Below are positions 36,542 to 49,066 of a stretch of DNA of 60,000 nucleotides, piece after piece (positions within the stretch are counted from its first letter, which is position 1; every line of letters starts with the position of its first letter). Location of the stretch: assembly GCA_914767715.1 (NCBI GenBank), contig OU612075.1:18974001-19034000 (forward strand), given 5' to 3'. Source of the stretch: Membranipora membranacea (lineage: Eukaryota > Bryozoa > Gymnolaemata > Cheilostomatida > Membraniporidae). Below the pieces are notes generated by a model. The model searched no databases. It was not told where the DNA came from and saw nothing but the letters and a program-made list of their open reading frames with translations. The position numbers were made by a program, and so were the translations under genes.

Positions 36542-38340
36542 GGTCCTTGAGGATAATGCATGTGCAATTAGAGGACAAATACAAAATGTTAGCCTGAATC
36601 ATAAACATATAAATATTTATGTGTTTATTGCCTGAACAGACCTGACAAACTCTATGCTTAAAGATTATAAAGCTCAAAGGCGTGCGACACTACTGATTTA
36701 ACAAGAACTAAACTTTGTCAAGTTGCTTTGGTAAAGAAATGAGTTCATCAAGAGTTATAAAAATACCCGGTACTTATTATTTATATATTGATCTCCGTCA
36801 GTCGGGACTGAGTAAAAGTAAATAATTTTTCTAGTGATCTGCACCGCCTTGAAATTTCTTCGTTGCAATTTTTTGTTGCTAAGCATCCATGTGTAACCAA
36901 GCGACCTTGGAAACCAATCATCAAAACGTTAGATGCAATTACATTTTATACCATTTTTGACATGGTGGCACAATTCCTACATCATTATACGGAGTATCAT
37001 CAACAAAGTTGGCTGTAAAACATCGTGACAGATTATTTTGAGTAGTGAGTGACAGCGATATCCCAAATTTTAAAAAAATACAATCCATTTTTAAGGTTGA
37101 ATGAAGCGATAAAAGAGACTAGTCTTGTGAAAATTGGCTCTAGTGACTTTGCCGAAGTGCCTAATACCAAATATACAGAAGGGCTGCAGTTAATAAAAAA
37201 AAATACTACGGAAAGCCAAGGGTTTCAGTTTAATCTCTGCTGAGTCATTGTTGCTTGCATGTAGTTGTTGCCCGTTGATGGAGCGAAAAATAAGTGCTAT
37301 GAGTTGCAGGAAGCACCAATGTAAATGCCTAACTTCTTGCTTCACCTTACTTAACAAGCAATTATGGAAGTTTGTAAATCCAGGCTATGTCATACAATCA
37401 GCTTGATCTAAACTTTGCTTCATACCAGCCCGTGTAGTATGTAACATCTTACAGAATGAGAATAAAATCAGAATGATGATAAGATTCTGCGCTCCATCAC
37501 ATCTCGTAGCTCATTTATGTGGCTGTCTACCAACGCCTACAGAAAGAGAATAATTTTAACCAACTTCTTGAAAGTGTGTGTAGGAAATGAATGGCAACAG
37601 CCAATCATACTGAAATGAACAGGTGGGCAATGCAAACCTTAATATCCTTGCCTGTAGGTAGCATTGGTCGTGAGTCATTCAAAGACCCTGCCATTGCCAT
37701 GCCATGCCTTGGGCAAAAACAATCACAATTATTTCATGGCTTTGTAATTTTGATGTACTGATGAATCGAAGAACTTAGCGATAAAGTTTGTCTAGGCTTG
37801 CAGTCCATGCTCAAAGGACTGAACAATTTTAAACTAACAAACTCGCAAACTTACCAATTGTAAATGAAAGTTGTCCATCTGACTGTTTTCTCTCCCGATG
37901 ATTCTTGCCTCCATCAATATTTATCACTACATCGACTTGGAGAGTCCCACTGCCTCCATGTAGTTGTAAAATATACGCTCATTCCACCTGAAAAATTATG
38001 ATCACTAAAAATGACTCAATAGAAGCCTCACAGGTCATCTGCTGTCTTCATGAATAGCATGAAGTCTAAAAATAAAAGTCATTACTAAACACATAAGTTT
38101 CACAAGAACCGAACAAGTATGCATTGTTCTGGAAAGGTTACATCACACGGGCTGTTCACTACTATCATATGTGAGGCCACCAGACAATTGCATTGCTTGT
38201 GATTGTGAATAATAAATAATTTCATGACCAGTTTGATAGTTCCATGTCATTATACTGGAGAATTTTATTTTTAGCTTACACCTCTCCCTTCATGCTGACT
38301 GCTCAATCATAACACTAGCTTAGAAAGGGAGAGACATCGC
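36542..38340. other. Left-arm interior without a recognised gene
   Basis: Homologous throughout to 49140-50940 of the right arm. Small frames are shared between the arms, but none has splice sites or composition that would make it a convincing exon. Confidence 0.5.
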
Positions 38341-38418
38341 TAAGTGATGTATTTCACTCTTTTATTACCTTTAGACAAAAACTAACGAACGATAATCATC
38401 AAATCTACAACGGGCGGG

Positions 38419-38835
38419 GACAAGGGCGAGGACAAGGAACGGGTACCAGACAAGGAGCAAATACAAGTCAAGGAGCAAATACAAGACAAGGAGCAAATAC
38501 AAGACAAGGAGCAAATACAAGAAAAGGAGCAAATACAAGACAAGGAGCAAATGCAAGACAAGGGGCAATTACAAAACAAGGTGCAAATACAAGATAGGGA
38601 GCAGGCACGAATCAAAGAACAGGCACGGGGCAAGGAGCAGGCACAAATCAAAAAACAGGCACGGGGCAAGGAGCAGGCACGAATCAAAGAACAGGCCCCG
38701 GCCAAGAAACAGGTCGATTTCGAATAACAAATACAGGGCAAGGAGCAGGCACAAATCAAAGAGCTGGCACGGGGCAAGAAGCAGGCGCGGGGCAAGGCGC
38801 TGGCACGGGGCAAGGAGCAGGCACGAACCAAAGGA
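38419..38835 (+). repeat. 18-bp minisatellite with an almost open QGANTR-type frame
   Basis: The unit ACAAGGAGCAAATACAAG is repeated and then grades into 36-bp GCAGGCACGAATCAAAG... units. On the plus strand it reads as QGANTR hexapeptides, then GAGTNQRTGTGQ-type dodecapeptides, to a stop after LFSLLNFL, broken by a single TAG at about 38595. An acceptor-like TATTACCTTTAG precedes it at about 38373. It begins within 5 bp of the inner end of the left arm and is absent beside the right arm. It may be a repeat exon with one nonsense change or a plain minisatellite; the minus strand is also open. Confidence 0.55.
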
Positions 38836-39305
38836 GTCTTTTCTCGTTACTTAACTTCCTATAATAATGACACCTATGAAATCATGTGTTTTTCAATAGT
38901 CCTGTCATCATAGATACTATAAATACAACTCTCCCAAGTTACATCACAAGTTTATATTCAAACCCACACAAAAGTCATCAATGGTTGTTGCATAACTGAA
39001 TAAGGATCACTGGTTTTGATGAGAAAAATCACAAAGTATAGGAATTCGAAATAAAAGAAAAACGTATTTCTTCACTTTGTAAAATAGTTACATTGGGAGA
39101 ATGTTCTAGATTACACACAATGTCCAAAGATCTCGTCCGCGAACACCTGGTCATTCCAATTCAAAATCAATTATATCACCAAGATTTTTTGCATTTATAA
39201 CTACAATGTCAGTAATCAGTTGGCAAAACTTTAGACAAATTAATAGAAATGTACCCCAGAACAAAACTAATGCAGTGAAAGCTTTGCCAAATCTTTGACC
39301 TTGGT
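38836..39305. other. Spacer segment, nothing recognised
   Basis: AT-rich DNA with no exon, RNA gene or element that I can support. Confidence 0.5.
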
Positions 39306-39309
39306 ATTG

Positions 39310-42180
39310 TTAATATAAATATATATAATATACTTTATTATTGCCGATCAAAGTCAATGACAAATAAAGACCATGCATTAATAAATAAATAAAAACAAAG
39401 CAGTCAGGTGTATTTATGAAAAATATCATTGTCTATAAATGCTGTCCTATTCATAGAGCGGTAATTTCGGGCTTCCAAAAATATTTTACACGGATGATTC
39501 TCATATTCTTTAACCTTTGCAATATATCTAAAACAAAGAAGATCAAGATATATTTTTAGCTCTTCGAGCTTTAGTAAAGAAAGTCTCTCTTCATAGTCTT
39601 CCTCATATGGAATCATAATTCTGGTGCAGAGCTTTTGAAATCTCTCCAGTTTATCCTTATCATTTTGGGTGGTGTGTGGGAACCAGCACGGGGCTGTATA
39701 TGATAAAACCGATAAAAATCTAGCTTTGCAAATAATATCAGTGAATGAGATCTCACACCAGCTTTTCTTAGCTTTATAAGACCACGCAGAGAATGTTTTG
39801 TTTTGTCAATGATATGGTCTACATGGGAGTGAAACTTCAGGTGCTCATCAAATATCACACCAAGGAGCCTCACATTTGGGGTGTAGAGTATTTCGGAGTG
39901 ATTGATGTTATAGGTGTCAATGGTGAGTGTTTTTTGCAAAGTGAAGTTTATGGAGAGAGTTTTGTTCACATTCAACAGCAGAAAGTTATCAGTGCAGTAC
40001 TGAGAGGTGTAATCGAGTGCTCTTTGAAGGTGGTTGTCGCTGATGCTCACAGTTGCCCGATGAGCAGTAGAGTCAGTCATGAGACAGTTAGATTTTTATA
40101 GCGGATGGTATAAAGTTGTGTCATCGGCGTACTTAAGATGTGGTGTTGGTGGTGACAAGTCATCGATAAATGCATTCCAGAGTAGAGGACCTAGTACTGC
40201 CCCTTTGGGGACACCTATATCAATTGGACTGAAAATGGATTTTCCATTGCGAAACCTCACACATTGTTCTCTATTAGAGAGAAAGTCCTGAACAATAGCT
40301 ACAAGATATCCATCTATTTTCAGTTTTAAAAGTTTCTTGACAGCGAGATCTGGACGCATTTTGTCGAATGCTTTAGAAAAGTCTAGCATTATTGCCTGAA
40401 CACCAAGATTGTCATTGCAATCAAGCAAGCTAGCCACACTAGATGAAAAGTTCACCAAAGCATCTGTGGTACCAATATTCCTTGTGTAAGCATATTGGTA
40501 TTTGAGAGTGGGAAGTTTCTCTGTAATATGCCAGGAGAGTATTCTCTCATCAACCTTGCTCAAATGATGTAAAAAACTTATTGGGCGGTAATCTTTATAT
40601 GTAGATGGATCAGGTACTTTGTTGATAGGTACGACCTCTGCTCGCTTCCATCGCATTGGAAATTTTCCACACTCAAAGATTTTGTTAATGATGTGTGCTA
40701 TAGGTTCAGAGAGGATATGCGAGTTATTTTTTGATATCCATGAAGGGTAATCCTCTGATATGGTTGCCTAAAAGCTGCGTTTACATTGTCAACTAATCTG
40801 CCTATTTGAACAACACTGACATTCAACACCGACAAATCTTCTAACGTAAAAAATTGTGTCGGTGCAGACTAATCGGAGTTTAATGAAATCGTTGCTCTGT
40901 GATCATGTCACAAAATGAACGAGACAGGGTCAGATTCCATTGATACATAGCCAATTAAAACACAGATATGTTGGTCATTCAGGTCAACAGGTCAGAATAC
41001 CATGTGTGTCAATGTCAAGGTTAAATGCCAGAGGGAACAAGATGGCAACAATGGAGCAGCCACCTGATGTCAACAAAACTGTACCAAAAACTAAGGTGTC
41101 CAGATTAATCAAGATGATTGATAGTAATGATTGATGATAGTAATGATTGATAGAATGATAGTATGATAGTAATGATTGGTCAATATAGTTGCTTGATTGA
41201 TAGATCAGGGTAGAGTTATTAGACCGACAAATCTAGTGTAAAAGCAAAATTGCTATAACCTATATTACACCGACATTTACTGCCGACAGTTGGGTATGTC
41301 GATGTTGTTCAATTATGCAGATTAGTTGACAATGTAAACGCGGCTTTAGTGGTATCTATATTTTCTAGGTGAGAGTTTACTGTGTATTCTTCTACCGAAG
41401 GAATGTCATCAATTGTAACAATATAGTCAGGGAATTGTTGGTAAGGTAACTGTTATAGTAACCTGAGAACTCTGCATTTGTGATCCAATTGTTATTGACA
41501 CTCACCACTGGAGACGATATGGGAGTTGTTAATCCTCCAGTCAATCTCTTTATGCACTAATCTTTAGATCCTCTGGTTGCTGAATTTATTTCGCTATCAG
41601 TATTTTTCTGTAGTTCTTTCTGTTGATGAAATTTCAGAATGGCTGACAGGGCTTTCCAAGCAGGGTTGTTTATACGATGAGCCCTGTATTTTGCACGTTT
41701 CAACTTACGTATTAGTGGAGAGGTGATAGCAGGTTTGCCCATAGGTACACGGATATTCTTGATAGGAAAAAACTCATCATATAGTGACAATACATAATCC
41801 TGGAACTTCTCAACTTTCACATTGAGTGAGTTTTCATTGTAAATGAAATCCCAATTTGTCTGGGCTAGGCCTGGCTAGCTCCTTTGTCAGAGATACCTTC
41901 AAATCGGTGGTTATTTCCCTTTTTTTGACAGAATGATATCTGGGAGTGTATTTTCAGTCTGATGGATCAAGTGAAATTGCACAATGGTCATTTGTGCTTA
42001 TTGGAGCAAGTTTTGTGCAATTGTCATAGTACTCGGCGATAGCTGTGAAGACAAGATCCAAGGTATTACTCTCTCTGGTAGCAAAGGAGATTGTTTGTTT
42101 AATAGGGAACAGGACAGATATATGTCTAGTGTCAAGATCTTTAAAATCGCTGCATATGATGAAACGAGCTGATCTATGTG
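39310..42180 (-). pseudogene. Degenerate LINE, minus strand, interrupted by a MITE
   Basis: Reading the minus strand: remnants of the endonuclease end near 41830-42180, then a 41820-41557 stretch (IRKLKRAKYRAHRINNPAW), the reverse transcriptase from 40656 (YKDYRPISFLHHLSKV, MLDFSKAFDKMRPDL, GVPKGAVLGPLLWNAFIDD, YADDTTLY), a stop and frame change near 40090, and the thumb (NVRLLGVIFDEHLKFHSHV) to 39613. A C-terminal piece lies at 39616-39404. The 3' tail, TTTGATCGGCAATAATAAAG, is followed by a TATAT-rich end. CR1/L2-like by motif style; not able to move itself. Confidence 0.85.
40769..41352. mobile_element. MITE with long terminal inverted repeats, inside the LINE
   Basis: The left end AAAGCTGCGTTTACATTG, continuing TCAACTAATCTGC, matches the reverse complement of the right end (GCAGATTAGTTGACAATG, then TAAACGCGGCTTTA) over roughly 60 bp. 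The LINE frame resumes on both sides. The interior has GATTGATAGTAAT simple repeats near 41115-41180. No transposase frame. The exact target duplication is not clear. Confidence 0.75.
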
Positions 42181-42183
42181 TAA

Positions 42184-43560
42184 CCAGGAATTTGGCTTAC
42201 TGGAATGTGTAACCAGGAATTTAAGTTAATAAGAAAAGTTGATCATTGCACATTAGCAACAAAAAAACATGGCTTGTAGCTGGCTAGGAATCTGCTGGTT
42301 TTTGTTTGTTAGTTGAGGTGCATGAATCTACCTTTTTGCAGCACATCCCCAATTAAAATTATCCAACAGAGTAAACAATAGCAGCACTATCAATTTTCAC
42401 TTAGATTGACTTTTCTTGTAGCAGCAGTGTTGGAAGTAGAAGTTGCGAGCCGTTTATAATCGACAAAGTTTCTAGACATAAAGTCGAAATGTTAATATAT
42501 TCTCACTGAAATACCACACATGATCTAGCCTTGTTAGTGTGTCGTTAAGGCTGAAGCCCAGTTGTTTTGTCGCTTGTGTCTTGTGAGGGTTGAGCTATTA
42601 AAATCTAGCTTAAAATTGACTGAAGTCAAGGCAAGATTTCACTCTATTAGCAGATTGTGACTCTTTTCTTGTCTGACTTGTACACACACTGATTTGATGA
42701 GAGTTTTGATTTTCAGTCCCATAAAACAGTCCATATTGAGACTGAGAGAAGCTGAGAAGTCAAGTGAGCATACCAGATTGTTAAAATGAGACTTTTAACT
42801 GCTTCAACAACTCAGCCGTCATTTTCAATTATTTGAGCCTATTTTCAGAATTTCTTATTTCATCTGATAAATTGTGCTGTTTTGCTGATTAGAAAGTATA
42901 ATAATTTTTAGTTTTTGCTAAATTTTAGTTTTTGCTATTTTGTATAATAATTTTTAGTCACATAATAATTTTTAGTTTTTGCTGATCTATTCAGATACTG
43001 AGATTGTACTGTAAAAATGTAGAAAGTACTATTGTAATATCCTAAATTACAAAATTGAATAAATGTTTATCCTATACCACTAGTCTTTAAAACTGTTATT
43101 AATCAAAGGCAACTGTGTCACAATTCACAAGCCTAAATAAGGTCTGTCAGGCTACATAAAACTGCAGCAGTGATCACATAATTTAAACATAGTATCATAA
43201 AATGACACATGAATCCTGAAGTATGCATTTGTATAGTAAACTGTTATCCATCAGAAGAAATTCAGCTTATTTTCTGCCAAAAACACAACCGAATACAGGT
43301 CCTTGCTTCCAAACATGTGCCAAAATAATCAGCTTGGAAAACCCAATTTCTATTTAGATAGTTGCTAACTGTAACCAAGGGAGTCATTCTTCCGATTCTT
43401 CCGATAGGTTGATCGCCGTCGGAGTAGTTGTCTCCTTTCAAGGGCGATATGCGTGTAGTGATAACAGAGTGAGACTTGATTATCTGGATGTAAATAACAG
43501 TATATCAGTCATCGGAGATGTAGCAGTTAGGTATTTTGTATAGCTTCACAGCCACGACTC
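42184..43560. other. Spacer segment with a simple direct repeat, no gene seen
   Basis: AATAATTTTTAGTTTTTGCT is repeated near 42899-42981. Nothing else is recognised. Confidence 0.55.
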
Positions 43561-43599
43561 GCAAGGGATCAATTCAAGGAGGGTTTTGGCGTCACATTC

Positions 43600-44105
43600 A
43601 CAATCGCAGGGTTTTCAGCAGTGGGTTGTTGACATATAAGGGGTAGGATAAGGAGAAATTGATAGACATCTTTTGTTAGTAATCTGGGACAACACTGTAA
43701 GGGTTTCCAGTGGATTATCAGACACCAGGCCACACCACACCCGAGACCAGATCAGGGTAGCGAGTCCTTGCCCATACACTAAAATCAACCACAACAGGGC
43801 GCCGGGAGCCGAGCACGGGGAAGGGGGCTGGGTACCCTCGAGAAAACGGCAACAAATGCACAATCAAAACAGCACTGAGTACTTGTTTCATGAGTTGGTA
43901 AATATTGTTGGAGTTGAGTAAGACGAGAGCAACAAATTACAACCGGAGTAGGATGGCTAATATACAATGAAATAGGACAGTCCAGTATGTCGATGAGAGT
44001 AGTCAGTGGTGTGAGTCATGAGTCATGAGTAGTACAATAACGATCAATAAATAAATGAGCAACAAGGGATATAGTAATGCGAACAACGAACAACATATAC
44101 AGTTA
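43600..44105 (-). other. Probable 3' region of the spacer LINE, partly GC-rich
   Basis: Lies directly beyond the end of the reverse transcriptase frame on the minus strand. 43690-43860 is notably GC-rich for this window. The point where the LINE stops is not visible to me. Confidence 0.35.
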
Positions 44106-46849
44106 TCATAAATCAGTTCGATGGATAGCTGGGTTGAGATATCGGTAGACTCGCTGTTTGAAAGCATATTTCTTCACATTGGTGTTGATTGTACCAACAA
44201 TAGAACCTGACCGGGTGTTGTGATCGTGCATATGGCTTGTGGAGACTTTGCTTTCATCAACAGCTGCTGAACCTGCAATGATTTTGAAATACAATTTTAG
44301 ATCGGAATTTTGTCGTCTTTCAGCTAGAGTCTGCCAATCGAACTGAGACATGAGATCACTGATATGATCTGACTTTTTTTTGTGATAAGCCCAATTGAAA
44401 GCCTTCCGATTAATCGCTTCCATAGTGTCGATGTGTTTCACCAAGTGAGGCGTCCAGCTTTGAGAAGCGTATTCCAGTATAGGCCTACAAATACATTTAT
44501 AGCAAATAGATCTGGATTTTTTTACGAGCTTTTTTCAAATTTCTGATCAACATATGAAGTGTTTGAGTGGCTTTTTTACATATCTCCCTGATGTGTTTGT
44601 CGAAGGATGATTGGTCATCTATATGTACACCAAGATATTTAATACTGGAGACTTGAGTCAGCTTGGAGTTGTTGAGCATGTAACTAGCCTGGGTTGAGTT
44701 ATGTTTTTGACGCTGTATTCTCATGTGCTCACACTTATCCACATTGAACTTCATCTGCCAGGTGTTAGCCCACTCAATTAGTCGATCAAGATCGCTCTGC
44801 ATATGATCCACATCCACCTGTGATTGTATTCGGTGAAAAGCTAAAGAGTCATCTGCAAATAGTCTAAGGTTACAAAAATGGACACGAGATGGCATGTCAT
44901 TGATATAAATAATAAGAACAGGAGGGGCCCCAGAACACTGCCCTGGGGCACACCAGAGGTTACATGATGCAAAGAAGATTGGACACCATTAACTGTCACT
45001 GTGAGTAGTCGGTTGGATAACCATTCAGATATCCAGTTGCAGGTAGATCTATGGATTCCTATGGCTTTCATCTTGAGGAGAAGTTTTGGATGCGAGACGA
45101 CATCAAAAGCCTTTGAGAAGTCAAGGACTGCTAGATCAACCGGGATGTTCTGATCATAGGCTTCCACTAGGTCTGTTTTGGTTGTAAGAAGCTGGGTGTC
45201 GCAGCCATGTTGCTTTCTAAATCCATGCTGGCATTCTACAAGCAGATTGTTATTATCTAGGAAATTGTTTATGTCATGACATAGAATATGTTTTAGTATT
45301 TTAGATGTAATGCAGGTCATAGAGATTGGTCGGTAATTCAGCGGATTACTGCGAGAGCCTTTCTTGTGGATTGGAATGGCATTTGCAAGCTTCCAGTGGT
45401 CAGGAACAGCGCCTGTATCAAGAGAATATTGGTAGATTAATGACAATGGTTTGTAGATAAAATTCGCCAGAAACTTCAGCAAGGCAGAGGAGAGTCCGTC
45501 AGGTCCCGCACCTTTAGTGCGATCAAGTGATTGGAGTTGCTTCAGCACTCCAATTGACTCAATATTAATACATGAAGACTGTTGAGCAGTACATGGGTTT
45601 GTGGGGGGCTGTCTACCATCATCGTCAGTAAAGACAGAGCTGAAAGCAGATGCAAAGCAATCAGAGATATCAGCGGCTGAGTCGGACAGGCAACCATCTA
45701 TCTTCTTGATTGTATTGCTGTTTCCACGCCTGTTAGAAACGAACTTGAACAGGGGTTTACTGTCTCCATTCTCAAGCTTGCTACAAATACGGTTGTTTAA
45801 AAATGCGTTGTAATCATGGTTTATGAGTTTATCACAGAGTTTAGATTGTTTAGAAGCTTTTTCTCTGTTCTCGGCAGTATTGTGTAGCTTACTTGTTTTA
45901 TGCCATCGCTTCCTCCGATTTACTTCCCTCTCTGTTGACTTGGACATCCAAGGGCTCGGAGTGGGCTTTCTCCTTTTGCTTGGGATGTTTTTAAAAGCGG
46001 ATTTGAGAATACTGGATTTGAAGGTTTCCCAAACTGTGATTACAGGGGCCCCAACTTTCACTTGCTGGCTAATTTCAGTCTCTATGTCATAGCAGTCAAT
46101 CATTATCTCAGGGATTTTGGCCTTTTTGAAATTCCAAAATGGTGTAGTATTGTTGTTATTGATAGAGTGGGATATGGGATGCTCAGAGAATAGGTCAAAC
46201 AAAAGCACATGGTGATCATAACAACTTGGCTCACTTATAGGGATGGAGAGGTCCAAGTTAGAGAGTACAAGGTCGAGGGTGTTTCCGTGTGTGTGTGTGT
46301 CGGAAAATCAACAAACTGTTCGAGGTCACTGGCTTCTACAAAATTCAGAAATGATTCATGCATATTTGGGTTCAGGCGTCTTTTGAGTTGACCTTTTGAC
46401 CAATCAATGTCTGGTAGGTTGAAGTCACCTACAATCAGTTGTTTACATGAGGTTTGGTTACGATGCCAGGTAAGGAAATCATCTATTGAATTGATAGCTG
46501 GTCTCTGATAGTACACTGTAAAAGAGAAAGAAAACCCACCAATACTAAGGTCAAGTGACAGGATTTCACCTCTTTCTTCTGGTGTGATCTTATTAACTAG
46601 TATATTCGATGTTTCACAAACACCAATCAATACTCCTCCACCACGACCAGAAGTGTTAACACGATCTAGCCTGTAAAGGGTATAATTATCACAAATTTCT
46701 TTATCTAAAATGCTACCAATTAGTTTAGTTTCTGTGAGGGCAAATAGGTCAGGTTTGTGATGGTCAAGAATTAACTCCAGATGGTGCCTTTTCCCACTTA
46801 TGCCGTTGAAGTTCCAGACCAATATACTGACAGGATGCTTAGTATCCAT
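44106..46849 (-). pseudogene. LINE ORF2 (endonuclease and reverse transcriptase), frameshifted
   Basis: Starts at 46849 (MDTKHPVSILVWNFNGISG), 45 nt after the ORF1 stop. The endonuclease shows VWNFNGI, ALTETKL and IVGDFNLPDIDW, then SCYDHHVL after a frame change around 46240-46295, where the (GT)n/(AC)n run probably slipped. The reverse transcriptase shows IPIHKKGSRSNPLNYRPIS, LDFSKAFDVVSHPKLLLKM, SGVPQGSVLGPLLFLLFI and, after a second frame change near 44895, LRLFADDSLAFH and the thumb (IKYLGVHIDDQSSF). A third break lies near 44450-44500 before the C-terminus at 44106. All catalytic motifs remain, so the copy is fairly young but inactive in trans-independent form. CR1/L2-like group by architecture. 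Confidence 0.9.
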
Positions 46850-46894
46850 CGTGCTTGTTAAAGTTAGACCTGTAAGAGAGAGTACGAAACTAGT

Positions 46895-47848
46895 TTAGTG
46901 TTCCCTAGACGAGGACTGGTCTGTGTTGACAGTAGAGTCAATAGTCTTGCCACTTTCATCTACAACAATCCATGCTTCAGTGCCTTTCTCTGAACACTGG
47001 AGCTGGCCACTGCGTAACCTGTATTTGTTGTCTTTGGACATATCTGAGAGGTTGTTTCGTAAACAACGAAGTTTGTACTCCTTCTCTTGCTCTTCTTTTG
47101 TTAGATCGGGGGTTGCAAACATCCGGTCTCTGTCACTCCACCTGTTAAAATACCTTAGGAAGTCTATCTTCATTATCTCCGTGTGAAATTGTATTTTCAC
47201 CGGCCGTGGTTTGTTCTGCGGTCTGTTCAATTTCTGTACACCTAGCCTGGAAACCCTAGTAATAGAGTTTGGTAGAAAACCTAAACCATGAATAATGTCA
47301 GAGACCTCTTTATGGGTGTTGACCTCTTCAGCAAGACCATGCAAGATAGCAGACTGATTACGCTCAAGTTTCTGTCTTTCGAGTGACTCACATTTTGCTC
47401 TTTGATCTAACCTTTCAGCGATGACCTTCAACTCAGCATTGTTGTCGTTCGATTCACCAGTCACCTGAGCAAAAGTTTTGGTTAGCTTATGGCTGTCAGT
47501 CACTAGTCTATTCGAGTTTTCTATCTTGTCATCAATTTGTTCAAGTCTTGTTTTCACCTCTGGGCCAAACAGATATTCTGGTAATTTTGGAAAGCACCTG
47601 TGGCAGTACCATACAAGTCCAGTTCTACTAGTTATCTTAGTCAGTTCAGTCATGGTCAGTACATCAGCCCACTCGGGTAGACAATAGGTATGGGCAGAAT
47701 ATTGACAGATGTTACATTTTAGTGATGGTTTTGTTTTGGTTACAGCTTTCAGACAGTTTAAGCAGGTGTTCGGATTGGCAGGTTGACCAGGGGTTGGTGA
47801 ATTTCGGATTTGATTGCCTCTAGGGCTAGAAGCAGGGGTTTCAGGCAT
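46895..47848 (-). CDS. LINE ORF1 with PHD finger, 317 aa, intact
   Basis: The frame opens MPETPASSPRGNQIRNSPTP and carries a Cys4-His-Cys3 zinc finger near residues 29-88 (CLNCLK, CNICQYSAHTYC, WYCHRCF), typical of ORF1 in CR1-type and related LINEs. It is followed by a helical, probably coiled region (TRLEQIDDKIENSNRLVTD, LKVIAERLDQRAKCESLE) and a basic C-terminal part (RPVKIQFHTEIMKIDFLRY) resembling the nucleic-acid-binding domain of LINE ORF1 proteins. It should be an RNA chaperone for the element. ORF2 follows after 45 nt. Confidence 0.85.
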   Translation of the reverse strand: MPETPASSPRGNQIRNSPTPGQPANPNTCLNCLKAVTKTKPSLKCNICQYSAHTYCLPEWADVLTMTELTKITSRTGLVWYCHRCFPKLPEYLFGPEVKTRLEQIDDKIENSNRLVTDSHKLTKTFAQVTGESNDNNAELKVIAERLDQRAKCESLERQKLERNQSAILHGLAEEVNTHKEVSDIIHGLGFLPNSITRVSRLGVQKLNRPQNKPRPVKIQFHTEIMKIDFLRYFNRWSDRDRMFATPDLTKEEQEKEYKLRCLRNNLSDMSKDNKYRLRSGQLQCSEKGTEAWIVVDESGKTIDSTVNTDQSSSREH

Positions 47849-48145
47849 TCTTGAATCCCGGATGTCACCTGAAGCCAGGTTTGCAACCAGCCTCCCACCA
47901 GCGCAGCACCAGAGTCACCCAACTTGGAGTCCACAGAAGTGGACAGACAACTACCCGCCCCAAAACCCAGGCCCGCAGTAACAGAGCAGAACTGGGGTCC
48001 CACAGGGCTCTGGAGACAAATACAGTGCTTTGTTAGTAGTAAATGGGTAGTGGTGTACTTACTGACAATGCTAGGAAAAAATACAAACGTTAGTGATTTG
48101 GATTATCCACTAGAGGAGTTTCCCATGGGAAGTTGCAGGTAGCCT
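47849..48145 (-). other. Probable 5' UTR/promoter region of the spacer LINE
   Basis: GC-rich DNA directly upstream of ORF1 on the minus strand, contrasting with AT-rich DNA beyond about 48150. The exact 5' end is not determined. Confidence 0.4.
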
Positions 48146-48149
48146 CCAC

Positions 48150-49066
48150 TTTACCCAGGAATCTCACCAGAGCACCTCGGTTAAGGCTGCTAATATGCAG
48201 CTTAGTTTGTTGAGAAGGCTTCAATAGAGCTTTTTTGTAGTTTCTGGTACTGGATGATCGGTATAACAGCAGGATTTCTCAGATAAAGATTAGAATTCAG
48301 GAGGACAAGATTTTCTAAGCGTCCATCTTGACCTTGACCTTGAGTCATTCCTGTATTCCTAAACTCATGTGGGGTTGCCAAACATCTCAGAATAGACTGA
48401 TTTGAGAATTCAGCTTAGGACAAAGCGATAAATCATTGCATTTAAATAAGAGGACTTTAGGGTTGTCATATTGGAGTCCCATAAAGCATGGAGATCTTGT
48501 GTTAAATTTGCTTTCCAAGTTATTTCATTTGTATAAATCGTGGAAAATGAAAATAATTGTAGATGTCTGGTAGTAACATAGGACTACCGCAGTTCCTGAT
48601 TTTGAACTTGGTGTGGGTGGGGGTGGGGGTGGGAAGGATGGAAGCTCAATTTGCTTTGCAATTCTGAGTTTTCAAGTAAACATGATTTTTAACTATTCAA
48701 GTTTTTCACAATTCCCATACTAAACTATTACCGGTAGGGGATAAGAGAAGATCACTCAAATGTGTGCGGGATAGGCGATATAGTTGTCTTAGATCTTAGA
48801 TCTAGTTTGGATTCATGACATTTTAGAATAAATAATAAGATTGCCTGCCTTTGTCCTGTCTTTGTTTATTATTTATTAGGTCTATGTGAAGATCTTATTG
48901 GCAAAGAAGATAACAGAATGTTTGGTACACGCATACAAGATACCAGCACAGTGATCTACTGAAATTTGGTACTTTGCTACTTCAGTCATTCCTTGTGGGA
49001 TATGTTTTTGGTCTGCTCAATGATAGCAACAACAAGAATCGGTTGCGTATATCACATTATTTCAAA
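48150..49066. other. Spacer segment, nothing recognised
   Basis: Contains a GGGTGGGGGTGGG-type G-rich run near 48612-48634. No gene seen. Confidence 0.5.

Larger units (their letters stand above)
26342..38414 (+). repeat. Left arm of a large inverted repeat
   Basis: The reverse complement of this arm is found at 49067-57998. The outermost shared bases are GTTAGAAAAATTGACAAATT and the innermost AAATCTACAACGGG. Similarity is high (roughly nine bases in ten or better by eye) outside indels. The left arm is longer because of insertions absent from the right arm: LINE pieces at 26718-27208 and 28600-30898, a foldback MITE at 30960-31469, a segment at 32825-33464 and a hAT-like element at 33700-35257. 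Confidence 0.9.

Noticed and set aside
38382-38831. A 149-codon minus-strand Cys/Leu/Ser-rich frame
   Set aside because: It is the reverse reading of the 18-bp minisatellite, where every frame without a stop in the unit stays open.
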